From Pseudanabaena sp. SR411 (GTDB lineage Bacteria; Cyanobacteriota; Cyanobacteriia; Pseudanabaenales; Pseudanabaenaceae): DNA of 64,000 nt. This document shows, one piece after another, positions 33,867 through 42,439 of this stretch. Below the pieces are notes generated by a model. It saw only the letters and a list, made by a program, of their open reading frames with translations, was not told the DNA's origin and searched no databases. A program made the position numbers and the translations under genes. The DNA lies in the NCBI RefSeq assembly GCF_002251945.1, contig NZ_NDHW01000045.1, positions 1-64,000 on the forward strand, in the 5' to 3' direction. Each line of letters begins with the position of its first letter. Positions within the stretch are counted from its first letter, which is position 1.

Positions 33867-36071
33867 ATGACTGAATATCCTAAAGCTACCTATGTAGGCA
33901 AGTATGTCGATGATTCGTTTAAGCTTGCCAAATTTTTCAGAGTACTCCGCAAGCGTTGGATCGTCATCGTCGCTGTCTCGGTCAGCGTATTCGCTGGAAA
34001 CACTTACTACACATTTACCAGAACTCCACAATATCGCTCAAGTGCTTCGCTTCTGGTTAACTCGACGATCGCCGTATCAGATATTCAACTTCCAGGTTTA
34101 TCCACTAGCTCTCTGGTTAATCTTGGTACAGAAGTTGCCATCCTAAAGAGCCGACCTCTAATTGAAATTGCTGTTTCTAAAATGCAGCAATCTCCGTCAG
34201 CACTCTCCTTTAAAGACCTTGACCCGTTGACGATCATGAACGGATTAGATATCCGACCCGAAAAAGATACGATGGTTCTGCGTCTTACCTATACAGATAG
34301 CGATCCGAAGCGAGCGCGAGAAGTTTTAACTGCATTAACCCAAACTTACGTTGAATATAGCTTAAAAGATCGCCGTACTAAGTCCAGTACTGCGATTAAG
34401 TTTATTCAAGATAAACTGCCACAGGTTAAGCAACAACTTGATAAGTCGGCTCTAGCAGTTACCCAATTTCGTAAGACCTACAATATTGTCGATCCTGATA
34501 CCTACGCTGCTTCCGTTTATAAAATGCGTGAGGCTTTAGAAAATCAAGCGCAAGATTTACAAATTAAAATGGCTCAAGTCCAACAGCAGTACGAAGCGCT
34601 TAGCCGTCAAGTTGGTAAATCTCCAGAAGCTGCGATCGGTAGTGCAATTTTACAACAAGATACTCCTTACCAATCCTTAGTCAAACAATTTCAAGAAGTT
34701 GAAACTAACTACTTTTTAGAGCGCACTCGATTTCGTGAAGATCATCCTACTGTGATCGCACTTAAAGATCGTCGTGATGAACTCTATCGGTTGCTGGAGA
34801 CTCGTGCTCAATCAGTAGTTGGGGTTAGAGGCAGTACGACAAATATTACTAATGAGCCGAATAGTGCAATTCAGCAAAACCTAGCTTCCCAATTATTCGA
34901 TGCTCAAACTACCCTTGCAGTGAGCCAAGCTCAACTAGAAAGCATTCGCAATGCCCAGTCTGAGGTTGCTACAGCTTTTTCTAAGATTCCCCAGATACAG
35001 CAAAGGTATGTGGAAATTCAAAGACAACTTGCACTTGATACTTCAACCTACAATAAGCTGAGTGAAAAACTAGAAGAATTAAGAATTTCTGAGGCTCAAG
35101 AAATTTCATCATGGAAAATTTTGGAGCCACCCCTTACTCCCATTAAACCATCTTCTCCAGATATCGAGAGGAGTTTAATAACTGGAGCAATTTCTGGAAT
35201 AGCATTAGGAATCTTATTTGCTCTGTTACTCAATCGCTTAGATCAGCGCATTCGTGAGGTGGAAGAAGTCAGAGAACTGATTGATATTCCTTTGCTTGCT
35301 TCAATTCCAATGACAGAAGTATCCTCTTTAAGCGCAGCGACTAATCAAGGTATATTGCCCTCTAGTAGTTATTATGCTTTTAAAGAAGCGCTAGGTTCTC
35401 TTGCCTTAAATTTGCGCTACCTAGGTACAGATAACATGATGAAAGTGATTGCTTTCACCTCGTCTGTGCCTTCGGAGGGTAAGAGTACATTGACTTATAA
35501 TCTTGCCACGATTCTATCGGCGCTAGGATATAGAGTTCTCTTAGTCGATGCCGATATGCGAAAGCCGTCCATTCACAAGTTAGCTGGACTAAGTAATAAA
35601 GTGGGTTTGTCTACGGCTTTAGCTACACCTAGTCCTTGGCAAGATTTGATTCAGGCTGGAGATGAACAAGATAATTTGCATATTCTGACTTCAGGTTCTC
35701 TTCCTCCCAATCCGATGTTATTGCTAGAGTCGAATAAGATGGCAGCACTCTTACAGGAATGGCGACAAGAGTATGACTATGTATTAGTTGATACGCCACC
35801 TGTAATCGGCATAACCGACGCTCAGTGTTTAACTTCTAAAGTCGATACATTTATTTTGGTAGCTGCGATTAATCGTTCAACTAGAAGTGGAATTTCCCGT
35901 GCATTAGAGATTTTATCAACAGCAAGAGCTAATGTTTCTGGTTTGTTGATTAATATGATTGGCTCCTCTGATAGTGAATATCACTATGGTTACTATAATC
36001 GCTACTATCTGAATGCCTCAGAAGCTGAAGAAGAGGAATCTGATGCGGAAGTAGAAGTCATCGAAAATTAA
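33867..36071 (+). CDS. Wzc-type polysaccharide co-polymerase / tyrosine autokinase
   Basis: The 734-residue protein has an N-terminal Wzz domain between two membrane segments (WIVIVAVSVSVFAGNTYYTF near 40; LITGAISGIALGILFALLL near 445) enclosing a coiled coil, then a BY-kinase domain: Walker A SSVPSEGKSTLTY (about 532-544), Walker A' LLVDADMRKPSIH, Walker B YVLVDTPPVIGITD. The tail has the tyrosine cluster YHYGYYNRYYLN that is autophosphorylated. It controls export of high-mass exopolysaccharide or capsule. No wza or glycosyltransferase genes are adjacent. Confidence 0.93.
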   Translation: MTEYPKATYVGKYVDDSFKLAKFFRVLRKRWIVIVAVSVSVFAGNTYYTFTRTPQYRSSASLLVNSTIAVSDIQLPGLSTSSLVNLGTEVAILKSRPLIEIAVSKMQQSPSALSFKDLDPLTIMNGLDIRPEKDTMVLRLTYTDSDPKRAREVLTALTQTYVEYSLKDRRTKSSTAIKFIQDKLPQVKQQLDKSALAVTQFRKTYNIVDPDTYAASVYKMREALENQAQDLQIKMAQVQQQYEALSRQVGKSPEAAIGSAILQQDTPYQSLVKQFQEVETNYFLERTRFREDHPTVIALKDRRDELYRLLETRAQSVVGVRGSTTNITNEPNSAIQQNLASQLFDAQTTLAVSQAQLESIRNAQSEVATAFSKIPQIQQRYVEIQRQLALDTSTYNKLSEKLEELRISEAQEISSWKILEPPLTPIKPSSPDIERSLITGAISGIALGILFALLLNRLDQRIREVEEVRELIDIPLLASIPMTEVSSLSAATNQGILPSSSYYAFKEALGSLALNLRYLGTDNMMKVIAFTSSVPSEGKSTLTYNLATILSALGYRVLLVDADMRKPSIHKLAGLSNKVGLSTALATPSPWQDLIQAGDEQDNLHILTSGSLPPNPMLLLESNKMAALLQEWRQEYDYVLVDTPPVIGITDAQCLTSKVDTFILVAAINRSTRSGISRALEILSTARANVSGLLINMIGSSDSEYHYGYYNRYYLNASEAEEEESDAEVEVIEN

Positions 36072-36079
36072 ACCCAAAA

Positions 36080-36115
36080 AGAATAGCTGCGGCGCAAAGC
36101 GCCGCAGCCATTCTC
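36080..36115. terminator. Terminator between convergent Wzc and CobO genes (GGCGC-AAA-GCGCC core)
   Basis: AGAATAGCTGCGGCGC and GCGCCGCAGCCATTCT pair around AAA with one bulge. Confidence 0.75.
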
Positions 36116-37249
36116 TTAAAAATCTACACCACGTTTGAGGTCTACGCCTTTTTCGGCATAGTGCTTGTGACAGACCATTTCTGAATGAACGGATGCAAGG
36201 TCAAAATAGGCAGGTTGATTGAGGCAACGCCCAGTGATGATTACTTCGGTATCGCGAGACTTCTTGAGTAAGGCTTGGCAGATCGGCTCGACAGGAAGCA
36301 AATCCAGATCGACAGTAGGATTTAGTTCGTCCAGAATGATCGTTTTATAAAGTCCTGAGGCGATCGCTGCTTGAGCAATTTCCCAACCACGTTGAGCTTC
36401 AATGCAGTCCATTTCCTGCTGTTGACCACGCCAGACGATCGCATCACGTCCACAGCGCTGATGATCAATCACATGGGGATAGCCACGTTTGAGAGCGGCG
36501 ATCGCTGCATCTTCGGTATAGCCAGCACCGCCCTTGAGCCATTGCATGATCAAAACACGATGAGATAAATCGCGGCTAATTCCTGTCCCGATCGCCTTAA
36601 GCGATCTTCCCAAAGCCGAAGTGCTTTTACCTTTACCCGCACCTGTATAAATCTCAATCCCCGTCACACCATATTTCTCGGCATGAGCTTCATCGTGCGA
36701 TCGCATTTCCGAGTGCAGGTCAGCAATATCGATCAGTGATTGCGGTGCGCCGCGACCTGTGCAGATTACTTCTAAGTGGGGGAGCTTATTTTTTAAATCT
36801 TTGACCACGCGATCGACAGGAATTAGTCCTAAATCGAGAACAGGATTAATTTCATCTAAGACCACTACGGAATAAAGGCCTGAAGCCATTGCGCCTTTAG
36901 CGATCGCCCAACCACGTTCAGCTTCTTGGCGATCGAAGGGCGTGACATGCTCAGCATCAAAAAATTCAGCCCGACCAGTTCGCACATGGTCGATCAAGTG
37001 GGGAAATCCTTGTTGTAAAGCTGAGATCGCCGCATCTTCAGCATATTCACGTTCAGCCCCCTTGAGAAATCGCAATAACAAAATTCTTGTGCCAAAGGGC
37101 GATGTGTCGGACATTCCTAGTCCTAGAGATCGCAGCACCACACCTAATGCTGCTTGTGATTTGCCTTTGCCTGTTCCGTCATAAACATGGATTTGTCCGA
37201 TCTCACGTTCGGGACGCACCTGTGCGGTCATAATGCCAATTGCTGCCAT
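36116..37249 (-). CDS. Two-domain CobO/CobA-type cob(I)alamin adenosyltransferase
   Basis: The 377-residue protein is a tandem duplication of the CobO/BtuR P-loop domain (single proteins have about 190 residues). Domain 1: IHVYDGTGKGKSQAALG (P-loop 25-31), LLLRFLKGAEREYAEDAAI, VVVLDEINPVLDLGLI, VICTGRGAPQSLIDIADLHSEM. Domain 2: IEIYTGAGKGKSTSALG, LIMQWLKGGAGYTEDAAI, IILDELNPTVDLDLL, VIITGRCLNQPAYFDLASVHSEM. Both P-loops and both acidic motifs are intact. Expected activity: ATP:cob(I)alamin adenosylation for coenzyme B12. Another B12 gene, cobB, is 10 kb away. Confidence 0.88.
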   Translation of the reverse strand: MAAIGIMTAQVRPEREIGQIHVYDGTGKGKSQAALGVVLRSLGLGMSDTSPFGTRILLLRFLKGAEREYAEDAAISALQQGFPHLIDHVRTGRAEFFDAEHVTPFDRQEAERGWAIAKGAMASGLYSVVVLDEINPVLDLGLIPVDRVVKDLKNKLPHLEVICTGRGAPQSLIDIADLHSEMRSHDEAHAEKYGVTGIEIYTGAGKGKSTSALGRSLKAIGTGISRDLSHRVLIMQWLKGGAGYTEDAAIAALKRGYPHVIDHQRCGRDAIVWRGQQQEMDCIEAQRGWEIAQAAIASGLYKTIILDELNPTVDLDLLPVEPICQALLKKSRDTEVIITGRCLNQPAYFDLASVHSEMVCHKHYAEKGVDLKRGVDF

Positions 37250-37395
37250 GTTTTTATCTAAGCTTTTTCATTTCTCATTCATTGTGATTATATCGAAAAC
37301 CCAAAACTTAAAGACGACGCTTCCAAGGAGGCTATCACCTCAACCTAATTTCGGTTTTATCTTAATTACTCAATTACTCTTCCATACGTCGATAT

Positions 37396-38365
37396 TAGAC
37401 CTCCTGCAAATTAAATGTGGGCAGTCACATGCTTCAATTCATAGTTGTACAAAGCCGCAATTAAATTACACCATAAACCATAACTACGACGGCGATTGCG
37501 GTATCGTTCAGCCAGAATTTTGAAGATTTTAAAACGACGATTGATATGTTCAATGCAAATACGTTCTCGTGCGAGTTGACGGTTTGAGGCTTTTTGGTCT
37601 GGAGTTAGCGAGTCCCCTTTTGGTTTCTTAACGGGTAAACGACTATTAGCATGTAGCTTTTGGAGCCCTTGATACCCTTTATCTTGCAAACTTTAGTTTC
37701 AGGATGGAGGTGTACGTCAGAAGCTTGGAAGAGCTTAAAATCATGCTGACTGCCCTTGCCAAAAAACAAGCAGATTACCTCTTTAGTCTGCTGATTGACG
37801 ATTACTTGACATTTGAGTGTATGTCGCTTTTTCTTGCCAGAATAAAACTGCTTTTGACCTTGTTGAGGACGCTCTATAGGCGTTTCTGTCACATCAATGA
37901 TCGTCACATCTGGACGACCAAACCCTCTCACTAAATTGCTTCTTTCCTGGTATGCGGAAGCACCCTGAGCGCATCCATTCCTCTTCTACCCAATGCACTA
38001 TGCGGCAAACGGTTGATTCACTCACCTCCCAACTATTGCCAATGTGGAAATAGGTTCGATATTCTCGCCAGTATTCCAAAGCCACTAGAACTCGATCCGA
38101 TAATCCTAACTTCGTTTTTACTCCACGTTTGGCGCTCCAGCCCCAAAATGGTCGTAGGGCTTCGACCATTTTTTCAAAGGTGGTACGTTTTACCCCAAAA
38201 TGTCGTTTGAAGTCTTTGGGTGATAATGATTTGGCTATTGTGGTATCAACCATTAGCGTAATTATAAGTTTGTAGAATTGGGGCTTGATTTTGACACTTT
38301 TGGCTGCCTCTGAAAATCAAAAATTCACTTCTAACCGACTCTCAGCCTAATTTGCAAGAGGTCTA
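37396..38365 (-). mobile_element. IS5-type insertion sequence, inactive
   Basis: Ends TAGACCTCCTGCAAATTA (37396) and, inverted, TAGACCTCTTGCAAATTA (38365) form an 18-base terminal inverted repeat with one mismatch, spacing about 970 bases. Between them lie transposase frames on the minus strand. Flanking dinucleotides are AT on both sides, so a short target duplication is possible but unproven. It inserted between the CobO gene and a toxin-antitoxin fragment. Confidence 0.85.
37411..38253 (-). pseudogene. IS5-family transposase, frameshifted twice
   Basis: Part 1 (38253-37894) MVDTTIAKSLSPKDFKRHFG... is the DUF4096-like N-terminal domain. Part 2 (37931-37605) has DVTETPIERPQQGQKQFYSGKKKRHTLK with the first catalytic Asp. 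Part 3 (37689-37411) has DKGYQGLQKLHANS with the second Asp and ERICIEHINRRFKIFKILAERYRNRR with the Glu. The first shift might be programmed as in some IS5 members; the second falls inside the catalytic core (near 37685) and should kill the enzyme. Confidence 0.85.
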
Positions 38366-38406
38366 ATGCAGCCATTCAAAGAAAGTATCTTAGGCAAATA
38401 AAATAT

Positions 38407-38661
38407 ATGTATTAAGTTACCGTTGATTATGCCAAAAAGAACCTTGATGAACTATAGCAATCCTAAATGGTTTGTGGAAGGACACCCCAATGGGGTGTCC
38501 TTCCACAAACCAAAAAAATCCACAAATGATATAGGACTGCTATATGCGATCGGGCTACAAAAGAATCTGAAGGTGTAGGAATAGTTAGTGAAAATCGCAG
38601 CTACATTTTGATTGCCTAAAAAGAATGGGAATCACTCATGGAAACTGCGATAATTATGTAA
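38407..38661 (+). pseudogene. Phd/YefM-type antitoxin gene, split by a MITE
   Basis: Before the element: M-Y-stop-VTVDYAKKNLDE (38407-38451). After it: CDRATKESEGVGIVSENRSY, ILIA-stop-KEWESLMETAIIM. Removing the element and one TA joins them as ...LDELCDRATKESEG..., the Phd/YefM pattern (DYAxxNLDEL...R...G..IVSEN...LI...EWESLMET). Two codons that should be glutamine are TAA (CAA to TAA changes), so the gene decayed. No intact toxin follows; a decayed YoeB toxin lies at 41969-42232 on the other strand. Confidence 0.75.
38455..38542. mobile_element. MITE, family 2, TA target duplication
   Basis: The 88-base element starts TAGCAATCCTAAATGG and ends ATAGGACTGCTA, flanked by TA (38453-38454, 38543-38544). 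It is nearly identical to the inverse of the copy at 25339-25425 except in the inner stem, GGACACCCC / GGGGTGTCC here against GCGCACCCC / GGGGTGCGC there. Confidence 0.85.
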
Positions 38662-38832
38662 ACTCCTAATCTTCTGCAACAGGTGTTGCCTTTCATCCTT
38701 GAATTGGCGTTTTAATATTTTTGGTTTTGGTTTGAGCGCACAGTACTTTAGGGTAGCTTGCAAAAGAGGATTTGCGTTTTCTCCCTTTACAAGGTGAGAT
38801 TAAGAGGGATAAAGGACTTCTAAAACAATCTC
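38662..38832. other. Intergenic stretch without recognisable gene
   Basis: Continuation of the antitoxin region (TPNLLQQV in the same frame until 38715) and then about 115 bases up to the polA stop. GAGCGCACAGTACTTTA near 38734 looks like an inverted fragment of a family-3 end. No terminator is evident for polA. Confidence 0.4.
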
Positions 38833-41685
38833 TTATTTAGCTTCCATCCAGTTTTTGCCAGTATGGACATCCACCTCCAACTTGACCGAAAGCTCGACCG
38901 CCGACTCCATCGCTGCTTTAATTTTTGGTTGTAATTTGGCAACTTCATCGGGTGGTACTTCAAACACAAGTTCATCATGGACTTGTAATAATAATCGCGC
39001 TTGATAGTCTTGCAAAAGTTCATCCACCCGCAACATCGCAATTTTGATAATATCAGCGCTAGTTCCTTGAATCGGTGCATTGACCGCCGATCGCAACAAT
39101 GCCGCCTTCTGATATCCACCTACTTGACTTAGCCCACGGAAATAGCGTCGCCTGCCCAAAACTGTTTTTACATAACCATCCCGTTCTGCTTCAAATTCTA
39201 CATCCTGCATATAAGTAAAAATGCGTTCATAGCGCTGATTGAACTTCTCAATAAATTGCTTGGCAACCTTCACAGGTACACCGATATCACGGCTAAATTT
39301 CTGCGCTCCCATGCCATAGATCACCCCATAGTTAATGATTTTCGCTAAGCGCCGCTCATCACTAGTCACTTCTTCTTTCTCTAAGAGCAGTTGGGCGGTG
39401 ACAGTATGCACATCTTCTCCAGCATTAAAAGCTCTCATCAATTCAGGCTCTTGACTCAAGTGGGCAAGAATCCGCAGTTCAATTTGCGAATAATCCGCCG
39501 ACATTAATATCCAACCCTCTTCAGGCAAAAATCCTGCTCTAATCCGCTTACTAAAAGCTGTGCGAATGGGAATATTTTGCAAGTTCGGATTAGAACTGCT
39601 CAAACGACCTGTTGAAGCAACAGTTTGATTAAAATCAGTATGTACGCGCCCAGTCTTTGGCTGAATCAGCGAAGGCAAAGCATCGACATAGGTGGATTTG
39701 AGTTTGGCAAGGGTGCGATTTTCGAGAATTGTGTCAATGAGTGGATCTTCACCTTCCAATTTGTTGAGAACTGCAACATCAGTGGAATAGCCAGTCTTGC
39801 TTTTACGTGACTTCTTTGTAAATTTTTCGCCCAGCATTTCTACTAAAATTTCGCTTAACTGCTTAGGAGAATTAAGATTAAATTTCTTTCCTGCTTGCTG
39901 ATAAGCGGCGATCGCTAAAGCATCTAAATCTTTTTCTAATTCCTGTGAGAAAATACTCAAATATTCTTTATCAATTCTAATGCCGCACCATTCCATTTTT
40001 GCTAAAATTGGTTCTAGTGCCATTTCCACATTTTGGAATAAATCCCAAAGTTCAGGAATCGCAGTTAACTGCTCTTGTAAAATTGGCACAAGGCGATAGG
40101 TAATGTAAGTATCCATCCCGCAATATTGGGCAACTAAGGGAATTGCTATTTCAGCGATCGATTTGCGTTTACCAACTAGAGTTTTGTAGCTGACAGTGCG
40201 AATCTGGAGCAAATCCATCGCCATGTCATCGAGCTTATGGCTAGCTTCAGGATCAATCACATAACTAGCGATCATCGTATCGAATACCACTCCCGCTAGT
40301 TCAATTCCCGCAGCCTTAAACATCAAGCGATCGAACTTAGCATTCTGTAAATATTTCGGATAGCTAGTATCTTCGAGAATGGGGCTAAGAATTTCTCTCA
40401 CCTCTTCCCATTTCAGATTTTCCCCTTCACTATGACTCAACGGAATATAAGCAACTTCACTAATCGAATCGCCCCAACAGCAGCCTATTCCTACTAATTC
40501 TGCTTCAAAGGGATTTAGCGCCGAAGTTTCCGTATCCCATGCCACAGGTTGTTTAGTACTACGGAACATTTCCACTAACTGCTCTAATTTAGGAATTGTG
40601 TCCATAATCTGCACATCTAACTTAAGCGAAGCAGTCGCAGCGATCGCCTGATCGGTTTCCTGCTTAGCAAAGTCAAACCACAACTCCTCATCTTCTCCAT
40701 GCTGAGCCGATATCTCACTCCCATCGTTCTTAGGTAGAGGTGCTGGGGGTGAGGGCTTCTTCTCATAATTTCCTGATAACTTAGCTTGAATCTGATCAAC
40801 CCGATTCACAAAAGCTTTAAGCTCAAGCTCTTCTAATAAAGGAATTAACTCTGCGGTATCAAAACCTGTTAATTTGCAATCGGCGATCGCCATCGGAAGC
40901 GGCACATCAGTTTTGATTGTCGCCATAAATTGCGAATGCTTAGCAGCTTCAATTCCTTGCTCTAACTTGGTTTTAACTGCTCCCTTCATCTTCGGTACGG
41001 CTGCCAAAACATTCTCTAAGCTGCCATATTCCTCAATTAATTTAATCGCCGTTTTCTCACCAATTCCGCGCACCCCTGGAATATTATCCGAAGCATCACC
41101 ACATAAAGCCTTATAGTCCACAACCTGCGTGGGTGATACTCCTAGCCTCTCTTTCACCTGATCAGCATGGTATTCCACAATCTTATCTTTTTGACCAATG
41201 TTCAGCACCGAAATCCGCTTTTCTGCATCAATCAACTGAAATAAATCGCGATCGCCACTTAATATCTTCACGGTGTAACCCTCAGCACTCGCCGCCTGTG
41301 AGAGTGTTCCCAACACATCATCCGCCTCAAAACCTGCCTGAGTAATTGCTGGCAAATTCATCGCTGCTAAAACTTTCTGTAAGTTCTGCATGTCAGGAAT
41401 AAAACTTTCAGGTGTTTCCGAACGATTAGCTTTGTAAGTATCGTCAATCTCATGGCGAAATGTGGGTGTGGCGAGGTCAAAGGCGATCGCTACGGCTGTG
41501 GGTTTTTCGCGATCGAGCATCTCAATTAATGCTTTCAAGAAGCCAAAACAAATACTAGTGGGGATTCCTGTCGAGGTTCGCAAGCCGCCTTCGGGATGTT
41601 TGCCAAAGGCGTAAAAGGCACGAAATGCGAGGGAATGTCCATCAACGAGTAAAAATGTGGGGTGGGTTTGTTCGCTTGAAGTCAT
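38833..41685 (-). CDS. polA: DNA polymerase I
   Basis: The 950-residue protein has a 5'-3' exonuclease domain (LLVDGHSLAFRAFYAF..., GFEADDVLGTL, SGDRDLFQL, ALCGDASDNIPGVRGIGEKTA, about 10-290), a 3'-5' exonuclease-type domain with VAWDTETSALNPFEAELVGI (Asp and Glu of DTE retained) and DTMIASYVIDP, and a family-A polymerase domain (SADYSQIELRILAHLS, RRLAKIINYGVIYGMG, LQVHDELVFEVP). Residues about 308-322 (KPSPPAPLPKNDGS) come from a palindromic repeat inserted in the linker between exonuclease domains. It repairs DNA and removes RNA primers. Confidence 0.97.
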   Translation of the reverse strand: MTSSEQTHPTFLLVDGHSLAFRAFYAFGKHPEGGLRTSTGIPTSICFGFLKALIEMLDREKPTAVAIAFDLATPTFRHEIDDTYKANRSETPESFIPDMQNLQKVLAAMNLPAITQAGFEADDVLGTLSQAASAEGYTVKILSGDRDLFQLIDAEKRISVLNIGQKDKIVEYHADQVKERLGVSPTQVVDYKALCGDASDNIPGVRGIGEKTAIKLIEEYGSLENVLAAVPKMKGAVKTKLEQGIEAAKHSQFMATIKTDVPLPMAIADCKLTGFDTAELIPLLEELELKAFVNRVDQIQAKLSGNYEKKPSPPAPLPKNDGSEISAQHGEDEELWFDFAKQETDQAIAATASLKLDVQIMDTIPKLEQLVEMFRSTKQPVAWDTETSALNPFEAELVGIGCCWGDSISEVAYIPLSHSEGENLKWEEVREILSPILEDTSYPKYLQNAKFDRLMFKAAGIELAGVVFDTMIASYVIDPEASHKLDDMAMDLLQIRTVSYKTLVGKRKSIAEIAIPLVAQYCGMDTYITYRLVPILQEQLTAIPELWDLFQNVEMALEPILAKMEWCGIRIDKEYLSIFSQELEKDLDALAIAAYQQAGKKFNLNSPKQLSEILVEMLGEKFTKKSRKSKTGYSTDVAVLNKLEGEDPLIDTILENRTLAKLKSTYVDALPSLIQPKTGRVHTDFNQTVASTGRLSSSNPNLQNIPIRTAFSKRIRAGFLPEEGWILMSADYSQIELRILAHLSQEPELMRAFNAGEDVHTVTAQLLLEKEEVTSDERRLAKIINYGVIYGMGAQKFSRDIGVPVKVAKQFIEKFNQRYERIFTYMQDVEFEAERDGYVKTVLGRRRYFRGLSQVGGYQKAALLRSAVNAPIQGTSADIIKIAMLRVDELLQDYQARLLLQVHDELVFEVPPDEVAKLQPKIKAAMESAVELSVKLEVDVHTGKNWMEAK
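40720..40762. repeat. Palindromic repeat inserted in frame in polA
   Basis: CCCTCACCCCCAGCACCTCT and adjacent bases (minus strand) match the CCCTCACCCCCAGCCCCTCT unit in cobB and the version in cruP. It translates as PSPPAPLP in the linker after the 5'-3' exonuclease. Confidence 0.65.
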
Positions 41686-41787
41686 GATGCTCGTTTTAAA
41701 GTTTTGGCGATCGCTAGTCTTAGGTTAACCGATCGCTGATTATAGTGCGATCGGGGTAAAAATGCCTATATACCTCAGCTATGCACG

Positions 41788-41898
41788 ATGACTGCCAAAA
41801 AAATCCTTGTTCTGGCGTCAACACCAAAAGACTTACGGCTTGCATCGCTAAAATTTGAACCTAATTTTGTCTATTTTTCGGCATCCATTTTTCGGTAA
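41788..41898 (+). pseudogene. Remnant of an N-terminus resembling cyanobacterial signalling/defence proteins
   Basis: ATG ... TAA encodes 36 residues starting MTAKKILVLASTPKDLRLA. The MxxKKILxLASxP opening is common at the N-terminus of large cyanobacterial caspase-like, CHAT, NB-ARC or TIR proteins. The frame ends early, so only a remnant is left. Assignment rests on one short motif. Confidence 0.35.
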
Positions 41899-41968
41899 CA
41901 GAACCTTGCAGACAAAAATAATCGCTTTAAAATTTTGCGAATAGGACTAATCGTGATAGTTCTGTTAT

Positions 41969-42232
41969 TCATACATAATGACTCTTACAGGCAGCAATTA
42001 GAATCTCTGTATCAGTTACTTAGTAAACGAGACGATGTTCATTGCTAATGCGTTTTGACCAAAATCCACTAAGTCCATATTTGAGAGGTTCAGGTTTACC
42101 GATACCTGAAAAAGGCGATCACTCAATATCTTTGATAAATTCTACTATTGTGTTGTAAACTTTTCGATCCGTTTTTGCCTATGTATTATAGTCCTCAAAG
42201 GCTTCTGCTTCAAATAGGATGTGTCTTCTCAT
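41969..42232 (-). pseudogene. YoeB-type toxin gene with three nonsense codons
   Basis: The frame (88 codons with final stop) reads MRRHILFEAEAFEDYNT[45 protein letters not shown] then [14 protein letters not shown]-stop-VTDTEILIAACKSHYV. GxGKPEPLK...GFWSxRIxxEHRLVY and the C-terminal H-Y are exact YoeB/Txe signatures, including catalytic Glu, Arg and His. Stops TAG, TGA and TAA replace probable Trp, Arg and Lys codons. Its ATG overlaps the antitoxin stop as ATGA (42229-42232). Confidence 0.85.
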
Positions 42233-42345
42233 GAGATGTTATCCCAATTAAGTTCTACGAGATTATTACGGTTTTGGATGTTTTCCACCGCAGTTAGTAA
42301 CTGATGTTACGTGGAACGATTTTACTGGATGTAAGACTTTACTAG
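42229..42345 (-). pseudogene. Decayed antitoxin tail (YefM type) upstream of the YoeB remnant
   Basis: The minus strand carries HQLLTAVENIQNRNNLVELN then WDNIS-stop, ending in the ATGA overlap with the toxin start. Further upstream the same frame contains stops. Length and position fit the C-terminal toxin-binding helix of a Phd/YefM antitoxin. The N-terminal half is gone or unrecognisable. Confidence 0.55.
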
Positions 42346-42439
42346 AGTTACAGGCGATCGACACTTTAGAGCCATGATATTTGACCTCTGTAAGGTCGAG
42401 GTTGCGTAAGCCCTTGACGAAAAATGCTTTTAGGTAGAT

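Noticed and set aside
37894-37931. Programmed frameshift giving an active IS5 transposase
   Set aside because: Even if the first shift is programmed, a second shift near 37685 breaks the catalytic core.
38454-38545. Small regulatory RNA or riboswitch reading of the strong stem-loop
   Set aside because: Terminal inverted repeats, the TA duplication and a second copy in another gene show it is a mobile element.
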